This document shows positions 16,413 to 23,074 of a stretch of 64,000 bases of DNA, piece by piece. Below the pieces are notes generated by a model. It was not told where the DNA came from. It was given only the letters and a program-made list of their open reading frames with translations, and ran no database searches. The number at the start of each line of letters is the position of its first letter. The stretch's first letter is position 1. The translations under genes and the position numbers were made by a program. This stretch comes from Frankineae bacterium MT45. GTDB lineage: Bacteria > Actinomycetota > Actinomycetes > Mycobacteriales > Jatrophihabitantaceae. The stretch covers positions 3,841,423-3,905,422 of the forward strand of contig LT629697.1 in assembly GCA_900100325.1 (NCBI GenBank), read 5' to 3'.

Positions 16413-17346
16413 CCCGTGAACCTCTCCTAGTTGTGTTGCCTTGAAAATCTGGGGTGGTGTGACGGCCGCCCACACCGAAGCGTCGCCGGGCCAGCACGGC
16501 GACCGCGGCAATCGCTGCGATCGCCAGCCCGAGCCACCACCAACGTGTGGTCGATCCGGCGCCGGCGCTCGTGCTCTCGGCAGCGAGGCGTCCGCTCGGG
16601 GCGGCTCCCGTCAGGGGAATGGAGGCTGCGGCCACGCTCGCGGACGTCCTCGCGGCGGCGGCTGAGGCCGACGCGCCGGCGCCGGAGGCTGCCTTGGGGT
16701 GACCCGTCGAGACCGGAGGCGGTGCGGTCAGATCGGCACCGGGGAGCACACTCGTCTCGAAGGATGTTGCAGATCCGGCCGTGCAGTTCTGATCTCCCCC
16801 GCGGAGAACGCTCCAGGTATCGCCGGTGATCTGGATATCTGTCGCGTCGTACTGCTGCTGGTCGAGGGGCTTGTTCGGCGCACCCAGGTAGAGCCGCAGC
16901 TCGACGAGACCCCCTACCTTTGTTGGATATCCGGTCAGGAAGGCGTTCAGCGCGTCATCGCCGCCGGTGGCCTGCGCCATCGGGTGGGCCGCGTTGGTGT
17001 AGTTCGAGGAGGACGTGAGCATCTGGCCGCTCCACTCCGCCGGCGGAACGTTCGGTCGCGGCTGGAACGCGTAGAGCGTCGCGGTGCGACCGGGGACCGA
17101 GTACGCCGCCGGAGCCGCGCTCGCCCCCACCGCTCGCCAGACGAACGGGGACGAGGCGATGCTGCCGGAGTGGATGGGGTGGTTGCCCGCATCGCAGAGG
17201 CCGATCGTTCCGCTGGCCTTGGGGTCGGTGTACGGGACCGAGGCGGCCGACGCGGCCGACATCGGGAATAGGACGGCGAGCACCAGCGATAGCAACGTGA
17301 TCATGGCGATGCTGAGGATGCGGACACGGCGTGGCTGTCGGTTCAT
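16405..17346 (-). CDS. Membrane-anchored paralogue of the surface-domain family, 313 aa
   Basis: A signal peptide (hydrophobic core at residues 10-33) is followed by a diverged copy of the shared domain (about 40-190; 'GTIGLCDAGNHPIHSGSI', 'TATLYAFQP', 'VELRLYLG', 'DIQITGDTWSV'). An Ala/Ser-rich spacer leads to IPLTG (243-247), a transmembrane helix (about 269-286) and a 27-residue basic tail. IPLTG is sorting-like but lacks the LA of class E substrates, so the tail may simply be a membrane anchor. It sits between the DUF916 gene (4-base overlap) and the LANTG gene (8-base overlap), forming one operon. Extra Cys residues (CDAG, NCTAG) could form a disulphide. Confidence 0.75.
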   Translation of the reverse strand: MNRQPRRVRILSIAMITLLSLVLAVLFPMSAASAASVPYTDPKASGTIGLCDAGNHPIHSGSIASSPFVWRAVGASAAPAAYSVPGRTATLYAFQPRPNVPPAEWSGQMLTSSSNYTNAAHPMAQATGGDDALNAFLTGYPTKVGGLVELRLYLGAPNKPLDQQQYDATDIQITGDTWSVLRGGDQNCTAGSATSFETSVLPGADLTAPPPVSTGHPKAASGAGASASAAAARTSASVAAASIPLTGAAPSGRLAAESTSAGAGSTTRWWWLGLAIAAIAAVAVLARRRFGVGGRHTTPDFQGNTTRRGSRDE

Positions 17347-18527
17347 GCCCCCGACCCCACCGGTTGCGGTGCCCGGGATCCGCCTGGTCCGTCGCTGGAC
17401 TCCCGTTCGGGCTCAGGGTTGGGCGACGGCTTGAGTTCGCCGCTGTGCCGGCCGGTTGGACGGTTTCGCCACCATCGCCACCACAGCGCGAGGGCGAGCA
17501 GCAGTAGGACCGCGGCCACGATCACGAGGAGTAGCCAGGGCACCGCCCAGGTCGTCGCACTCCCGACGTACGGCTTCAAGGATGGGTCGGCCTGCGACGT
17601 GATCGCCGCGGTCGGTGTGAGCCGGACGGTTGCCGTGAGCCGAACGCGGGGCGCAACACCGGCTACCTCGAGTCGCTGCTCGACCGAACCACCGGGCAGA
17701 AGGGCCTGGATTTGCGGCACATTGTGGGCGCTCACACTCGAGCCGAACCAGCCGGTGAGGGTGATCTCCTGCTTGGCGTCGAGGATCGCGTTGCCGGTGT
17801 TCTTCACCGTGTACCTGACGCTGGCCGAGCCATCGGCGAGCGCACCCGAACCCGGGTGATACGTCACGTGCACGTTCTCCACCGACAGTCGCGGCAGGAG
17901 CGCGCCGGAGACCCGGACGTACATGCGCTGCGCGACCCGCTGATCGAGCTGGAACTCACCGCCACTCTTGTTGACGGCTGCGGAGACGAGCGAGGCCACC
18001 ACGGCACCGACGTGATCACCGGGGCTGGCATTCGCCGGAACCTTCAACCGTACGGGGACGATCACCACGCCGGGCACACCGTGCGAGCTGGCCGGGACCG
18101 TCACATGCCCGCTGCCGCCGACGGTTATCCACGAGCCAACGGCTACTGGTCGCTGGCCGGCCGCGTCGAAGACGACCTTGCCGTCACGGGAGGTGGTCGC
18201 ATCAGCGGCGTAGACCGCGAGCGTCAAGGGAGTGAGACCGATGTTCTCGATCGCGACATAGTCATCGAGGCCGACGCCGGGGGTCACGTTGTAGGAGAGG
18301 ATCGACCGGCTGTCGGGGTGGGTCGGAGTCGCCGGCTGGACTCCGAAGCTCGCCCGTTGCGTGCGCGGATCGGGACTCGGCGTCGGTCCGGGAGTGGCCT
18401 GGGCCGGGGCGGCGGCCGCCAGTACCGAGCAGATCAGCCCAAGCGTCGACAGAGCTCGCAGGAGATATCGCACGCGCCTACGGGCGACCTGCGGTTGGTC
18501 AGATCTCATCGGTACTACGCGGTCCAT
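17343..18527 (-). CDS. DUF916-type membrane-anchored surface protein
   Basis: This 394-residue protein has a signal peptide (about 20-46), then a DUF916-like region (about 58-190) recognisable from 'FGVQPATPTHPDSRSILSYN', 'DYVAIENIGLTPLTLAVYA', 'PGVVIVPVRLKVPANASPG' and 'HVGAVVASL'. A second beta-rich domain (about 195-320) contains 'SVRYTVKNTGNAILDA'. One transmembrane helix (about 330-350) and a polar tail end it. In Firmicutes, DUF916 proteins bind peptidoglycan and partner WxL proteins within cell-surface-complex clusters. Here the neighbours are a WxL-like protein upstream and sorting-motif proteins downstream, which fits. First gene of a three-gene operon. Confidence 0.75.
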   Translation of the reverse strand: MDRVVPMRSDQPQVARRRVRYLLRALSTLGLICSVLAAAAPAQATPGPTPSPDPRTQRASFGVQPATPTHPDSRSILSYNVTPGVGLDDYVAIENIGLTPLTLAVYAADATTSRDGKVVFDAAGQRPVAVGSWITVGGSGHVTVPASSHGVPGVVIVPVRLKVPANASPGDHVGAVVASLVSAAVNKSGGEFQLDQRVAQRMYVRVSGALLPRLSVENVHVTYHPGSGALADGSASVRYTVKNTGNAILDAKQEITLTGWFGSSVSAHNVPQIQALLPGGSVEQRLEVAGVAPRVRLTATVRLTPTAAITSQADPSLKPYVGSATTWAVPWLLLVIVAAVLLLLALALWWRWWRNRPTGRHSGELKPSPNPEPERESSDGPGGSRAPQPVGSGA

Positions 18528-18562
18528 TCATTCTCAGGCGCCGTCGGCGGCGCGGTTCGGAT

Positions 18563-18614
18563 CTGTGGGTGGGCCGACCGGCGGCATCGAGCAACCGGTG
18601 CGACCCACCCACAG
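18563..18614 (-). terminator. Terminator after the WxL-like gene
   Basis: CTGTGGGTGGG pairs exactly with CCCACCCACAG, enclosing a further ACCGG/CCGGT stem. It begins nine bases past the stop of the WxL-like gene and ends before the DUF916 start, separating the two transcripts. Confidence 0.7.
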
Positions 18615-18622
18615 GTGTTCAG

Positions 18623-20338
18623 TTAGCCAACCGTGAAGGTCAGGTGGGCGATGTAGTTGCCAGCCGCTGTGTTGCTCGGCGCGACAAGCGAGAGAGTGCC
18701 GGTAAAGCCGATGGTTCCGGTGCCGTTCGTCGCCGTGGCGAAGGTGTGCGGCGAACCCTTCAGCCCCAGCGATCCGGTGTCGGTCGTCGACACGCCAAGT
18801 GCGGCGGCGTTGTCGAAGGTCTTGACGTTCCCGGCCGCCCCCGGAAGGGCGTTACCGGCGGTGGCGACCGGCGTCAGCGCGGTGAGACCCAGGTTCTCGC
18901 CGTTGATGCTCCCGGTGCTCGAGCTGAAGTCCGTGCTCTGGACGGTGGCCGTCCAGGGCAGGTTTCCGGCCCGGGTGTCGGTGACCTGAATCGGGTCGGT
19001 ACTGGTGCCGAACGGCTTACTGGCCTCCAGGTAGGTGTCAGTGGAGTCCAATGCGAGCTGGCCGAGATCGATCGGGTTGGTCACCGTGTACGGGCTGCTG
19101 ATGGACAGAGATCCGGCGGCAACCTCAGCCTTGACGTCCGACAGCGCCGGAGCGGCGCCGGCCGGAGCGTCAGCGGTGTAGGGAACCGCGGGTGACGTCG
19201 AGCCGGTGAAGGAGGCGGCATCCGCCGGCGTGAAGACCGCGGTGAGGCTGTGGCTTCCCTGGCCGAACAGGTTGTACGCCAGTGTGGCCGAACCCGCCGA
19301 AACGACGGCGCTTCCGAGCACGCTGCTGCCATCCAGGAACTGCACCGAACCGGCGGCCGAGGACGGGGTGACCGTGGCGCTGAGGGTGTCCGCGCTGTAC
19401 GCGGCGGTCGGGCCGGAGATGGCCAACCCGGTGGTTGTCGCGACGGCCGCCGAGTGGGCGATGTTGAAACTCAAGGTGCCGGTCGAGGCGCCGACCGCGG
19501 CATTGGCCGCCGGCGTGAAGACCGCGCTGAGGGCGTGGTTGCCGACCGTGGCGAAGCTCGTCGGCAGGGTCGCGACGCTGCCGACCAGGGCCACCGGAGC
19601 ACCGAGAGCGGTGGTGCCGTCCTTGAACTGGACAGTTCCGCTGACGCTCGGTGAGACCGTGGCGGTCAGCGTCACGGCGTCGCCCTGGCTGGCCGAGGCC
19701 GGCGATGCGGTGAGCAGCGTCGTCGTCGCGGTGACGCTCGGCGCCGGGTAGACGACCTGCCAGGTCGATCCGGTCACCTCGATGTCGACCGCGTCGTAGG
19801 CCGCCGGTGAGCTGGCCTGCGACTTGTTGGTCCGCAGCCGAAGTTCGTACAGGTTGCCGTAGCCGTCGGTGGTGCTGGTGTCGGTGTTCTGACGACCTGC
19901 GATGTAGCCGGCCAGCGAGTTGTCGTCCGACGTTCCAGAGACGACCGGCAGAGTCGTGCTGATCGAGGCCGGTGCCCCGGCCACCGGGTAGCTCGTCGAG
20001 CTGCTCAGCGGGTCGCCACCGAACGACCCAGGCGCGACCCCGGCCTTCGGCGTGAAGGCGTACAGGGTGGCCGTCGTGTCACCGGCGCGAGGAGCCGTCG
20101 AGCCCACCGCGTAGGCAGCGATCGGAGTGTCGTTGATGCTGCCGCCGAGGATCTGGTTTCCACTGGCGTCGAAGAGACTGATCGAGCCGACTTCATTCGG
20201 GTCGGTGTTGCCGGGCGTCTGCCAGCCCGGCGTAACGCCGGCGGCATTGGCCGGCGCGGCTACGGCGACCAGGCCAGCGGTGGCGAGAGCCGCCACGGCA
20301 AGCCCGGCGACCGCTGTTGGTCTAAACTTGATGGGCAT
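18623..20338 (-). CDS. Secreted WxL-like protein with Ig-like repeats
   Basis: The 571 residues hold a signal peptide (1-33, ending 'PANAAG'), the shared surface domain (about 40-180, 'LFDASGNQILGGSINDTPIA'), two Ig-like repeats ('ATVSPSVSGTVQFKDGTTAL' and 'ATVTPSSAAGSVQFLDGSSV') and a C-terminal domain (about 385-571). That domain has 'VTDTRAGNLPWTATV' and ends 'NYIAHLTFTVG', the layout of WxL domains, where W-x-L sits in strands that bind peptidoglycan; here the tripeptide is WTA. There is no sorting motif or C-terminal helix. AAAGGA precedes ATG 20338 by eight bases. It is monocistronic, with terminators on both sides. Confidence 0.7.
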   Translation of the reverse strand: MPIKFRPTAVAGLAVAALATAGLVAVAAPANAAGVTPGWQTPGNTDPNEVGSISLFDASGNQILGGSINDTPIAAYAVGSTAPRAGDTTATLYAFTPKAGVAPGSFGGDPLSSSTSYPVAGAPASISTTLPVVSGTSDDNSLAGYIAGRQNTDTSTTDGYGNLYELRLRTNKSQASSPAAYDAVDIEVTGSTWQVVYPAPSVTATTTLLTASPASASQGDAVTLTATVSPSVSGTVQFKDGTTALGAPVALVGSVATLPTSFATVGNHALSAVFTPAANAAVGASTGTLSFNIAHSAAVATTTGLAISGPTAAYSADTLSATVTPSSAAGSVQFLDGSSVLGSAVVSAGSATLAYNLFGQGSHSLTAVFTPADAASFTGSTSPAVPYTADAPAGAAPALSDVKAEVAAGSLSISSPYTVTNPIDLGQLALDSTDTYLEASKPFGTSTDPIQVTDTRAGNLPWTATVQSTDFSSSTGSINGENLGLTALTPVATAGNALPGAAGNVKTFDNAAALGVSTTDTGSLGLKGSPHTFATATNGTGTIGFTGTLSLVAPSNTAAGNYIAHLTFTVG

Positions 20339-20442
20339 CTGAGTTGTCCTTTTCCTATGCACTTCGTAGTGGTTTTTGGCGTTTGCGAGTGTGTAGATGA
20401 GGATCCGCAACCATTGATGCCTCCCCGGCAGGTGGGCGCGGA

Positions 20443-20479
20443 CGCTGGGGGAGCCGGATTCGAGCCGACTCCCCCAGCG
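20443..20479 (-). terminator. Strong terminator hairpin after the second PstS-like gene
   Basis: On the minus strand a 15-base-pair stem (one G-U pair) closes a seven-base loop CTCGAAT. It lies about 85 bases past the PstS-like stop at 20564 and has no U-tract. The stem-loop has the proportions of a tRNA acceptor/T-arm minihelix, but no D arm or anticodon arm can be found around it. Confidence 0.75.
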
Positions 20480-20563
20480 CTTATTTCTTTCAAGCTGGTG
20501 TTGCCTTCTGCTGCTGGTGCTGCCTCTGCCGCTGATCTAGCCGATCAGGCGAGCGGTCAACGA

Positions 20564-21739
20564 CTAGTAGGTCGTGCCCAGGTCGTTGTAGAGCGGCGTC
20601 GCCCCGGATGAGGTGATGAGTGCCTTGCCAGCCGACGTGTTGAAGTACGGCTTGGCCAGCGAACCCGGGTTGGAGAAGAGCGCCTGCACCCAGTTGAGCG
20701 TGCTGCCCGGCTGCCACGGAGTGGTGCTCGCCGCGTCAGTGTCACGGAAGATGATGTAGTACGGCAGCGGAATCGACGCCGCCGCGGCACCGTCGCCGGC
20801 CGTACCACTCAGCAGCTTCACGCCTGAGGTCAGCGGGGTGGCGCTGCCCGGGAACGGGACGCTCGGGTTGAAGAAGTACCCGTGGGCGTACAGCGTGTTG
20901 CGGCTGGTGGGGAACGGCACGATGGCGTCCACCTGCTGGGCCGCGGGCAGCGTCGTGATCGTCGTCGGGTCGTTCTGCTCAACGCTGACGACATTGCTCG
21001 CCAGCGTGATGGCCGTCCCGCCATTCGCGGCCGTGAGCGCATTGAGGAACGTGTTGCGCACACCGGCGCCGGCCTGCGGAATCTGCGGAATGATCGCGTC
21101 CGCGGATCCCGCCGAGTTACCCGGCAGCTCGTTCCAGTGCTTGTACGTGCCGTTGTAGATCCCGACCAGCTCATTGAGCGACAGCGCCGACGGGGCGTTG
21201 GTGGTCGTCGCGGTGGCGATCACCTGCGTGTCCGTGGCGATCTGCACGACATGCAGGTCGGAGCCCAGGCCGCTGGTCGCGGTGATCGGACCCTTGGCCA
21301 AGTTGCGCTGCGCGCTGGTCGGCAGGTTCGGGCTGCGCACGTAGCTGATCTCATCGGTTGCGCCATCGGCCAGCAGCGCGGAGATCCCGGCACTTCCGCC
21401 ATTGGGACGCTGAACGGGCGAGGTGCCCTCACGTAGCACGACGGTCGAGTTCAACGCGGTGGCGGTACCACCGACGTAGGAGTTGCGGCCGTTGGCGTCG
21501 GCGACGGCGTCGAAGTTGACCAGCCGGTTGACGTTGCCGGTGCTGTTGTAGCCGGCGTGCCCAGTGGTGTCACCGTCGGCGACGAAATCGACACCGTACT
21601 GCACCACGTCAGAACCGACGCCGACCACATCAGAACCGGTCGGTGCATTATCGGCATGAGCCGGTGTAACCACCACAATGGCGGTAGCGAATGCGGCACC
21701 GAAGACGGCTACCCGCATTCTGTTAGAGATTGCTTTCAC
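20564..21739 (-). CDS. Secreted PstS-like substrate-binding protein, 391 aa
   Basis: A signal peptide (residues 1-29, 'VTPAHAD') precedes a type II periplasmic-binding-protein domain. 'VVGVGSDVVQYGVDFVADG', 'IYNGTYKHWNELPG', 'QAGAGVRNTFL' and 'IPFRD'-like 'YIIFRDTD' are positioned as in PstS relatives. There is no lipobox Cys and no C-terminal helix, so in this Gram-positive cell it would be released or held by other surface proteins. The ligand is probably phosphate or a phosphate-like anion by homology and context. GTG start with AAAGG nine bases upstream. It has its own terminator and a long upstream region. Confidence 0.8.
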   Translation of the reverse strand: MKAISNRMRVAVFGAAFATAIVVVTPAHADNAPTGSDVVGVGSDVVQYGVDFVADGDTTGHAGYNSTGNVNRLVNFDAVADANGRNSYVGGTATALNSTVVLREGTSPVQRPNGGSAGISALLADGATDEISYVRSPNLPTSAQRNLAKGPITATSGLGSDLHVVQIATDTQVIATATTTNAPSALSLNELVGIYNGTYKHWNELPGNSAGSADAIIPQIPQAGAGVRNTFLNALTAANGGTAITLASNVVSVEQNDPTTITTLPAAQQVDAIVPFPTSRNTLYAHGYFFNPSVPFPGSATPLTSGVKLLSGTAGDGAAAASIPLPYYIIFRDTDAASTTPWQPGSTLNWVQALFSNPGSLAKPYFNTSAGKALITSSGATPLYNDLGTTY

Positions 21740-22115
21740 TGTGTATTGCCTTTCGAGAGGTTTCTGCGCGATTTCGGCATGAATAACGCCCGAACGCGCG
21801 CAGGCGAACGTTCGGCGGTGCCGGGGAGCTATGGGGTGTGCACACTCCGCCGCGGCGACATTTAAGGCCGTGGGGACAGATGCCGCTTGCTGCTAATACC
21901 CGCGAAAGTCAGCGGAAGGCGAGCAGCGAGGGGGTCGTCAGCTTTGACAGCTGGGCTGCGCGAGGCAGCGGCTACAGGACGTCACAGTCGCGTCCCTTCT
22001 TCCGGCGTGATGCACAGGTATACCCAATAGCATTCCTATGTTCTCTGTCAATACCGTAGAGATAGATATGACGGGCATCTCTTCAATGTCACTACGCACG
22101 GTCATTGAGCAGTCG
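21740..22115 (-). other. 376-base intergenic region, likely promoter region
   Basis: No gene is seen. On the minus strand a perfect TTGACA (22051-22046) stands 16 bases before TATTGG (22029-22024); if used, the PstS-like mRNA would have a leader of about 280 bases. Just past the pseudosortase stop, TCAATG and CATTGA flank 14 bases (about 22083-22108) and could be a weak terminator. Confidence 0.35.
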
Positions 22116-23072
22116 TCAGAATAGATTCGGGAGCAGATTCGCCGACACTCCACCGGCCAGCCAGGCGGCCGCGGCGATCGCCGGAACGGCCGCCAGCCAC
22201 ACCTGCGGGAAATGCCATTTGGCACGCACCCAGACCGTCGCCAACAGCAGCACGATTACCAGCTGGAGCGCCAGGACGAGTTCGAAGAGCGACACCAGCG
22301 AGTCGTCGATCGCCATCGCCGACTCGTTCGGCCCCAGCGTCGCCACTGCCGTCCGCACAACCGGATCACCCGAGAGGACGGCGTCGACGTAGACCACCGA
22401 ATGCGGCATGAAAGAACCGAGGAATCCCGATCCGGCCGCCGTCTCCAGGGTGAGCCGGGAAGCCCCGGCCACCGCGGCCGGGGCGGGATCACCGGCGTGA
22501 CGGATCCCGTCCACCCGGTAGCGGAAGGTCCCCTGACCGGTTGTGGCAACGATGACCGCCCCCGGGCGCAGATGATTGATGTCGTGAAACGGCGCGCCGT
22601 AGGTGACCGACTTCCCGTAGATCACGGTCGTTCCCACCTGCCCGGGCAGCACACTGGATGGGAGGTGCCCGGGGGCGTCCTTCAGGATCGCCGAGGTCGT
22701 TCCCTCCACCACGACCAGGCCGTCAATACCCGCTGAAGTCGCGCTCAGCGTGGCGATGGGCGCGCCGCCGGGGATGGGCTGCGCGAGAGGCGCATCCCCA
22801 CTGGCCAGTTCGGTGCGGAACCGGGCGTAGAGACCGTGCTGCGCACGCGATTCTTCAAAGTGGCTGAAGAACAGCAGGTAGACGATCGCCCAGGCCGCGA
22901 TCACCGCGAGCACGATCAGCGATCGCGCCGCCACGACGGTCGCCGTCTGCTCAGGCGATCGGCTCACTGACGGTGCCGGTGACGCTGACGGTGCCGGTGA
23001 CGGTGACGGCGATGAGGGCGGAGGCGGCGACTGAGCGGGCCGCCGGGATCGGGGCGAGATCGAGGTCCTCAT
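22116..23072 (-). CDS. Class E sortase-fold protein lacking catalytic residues (pseudosortase)
   Basis: The 318 residues hold a Pro/Ser-rich cytoplasmic N terminus, a helix (about 46-70), a sortase beta-barrel (about 100-235) and two further helices (about 262-282 and 290-312). The barrel aligns well with class E sortases: 'GLVVVEG', 'KDAPGHLPSSVLPGQVG', 'VTYGAPFHDI', 'LRPG'. At the catalytic positions the usual GH reads GK (Lys154 for His), the usual TLTTC reads TLETA (Ala212 for Cys) and the Arg site reads His224. Transpeptidation is therefore not expected. The C-terminal membrane helices are also unusual for class E. It starts two bases after the upstream gene's stop and so belongs to the pst operon. 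Confidence 0.85.
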   Translation of the reverse strand: MRTSISPRSRRPAQSPPPPSSPSPSPAPSASPAPSVSRSPEQTATVVAARSLIVLAVIAAWAIVYLLFFSHFEESRAQHGLYARFRTELASGDAPLAQPIPGGAPIATLSATSAGIDGLVVVEGTTSAILKDAPGHLPSSVLPGQVGTTVIYGKSVTYGAPFHDINHLRPGAVIVATTGQGTFRYRVDGIRHAGDPAPAAVAGASRLTLETAAGSGFLGSFMPHSVVYVDAVLSGDPVVRTAVATLGPNESAMAIDDSLVSLFELVLALQLVIVLLLATVWVRAKWHFPQVWLAAVPAIAAAAWLAGGVSANLLPNLF

Positions 23073-23074
23073 GA

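Noticed and set aside
20443-20479. tRNA gene fragment
   Set aside because: Only a minihelix-like stem-loop is present; no anticodon or D arm, no CCA-type end, and loop position 54 is C rather than T.
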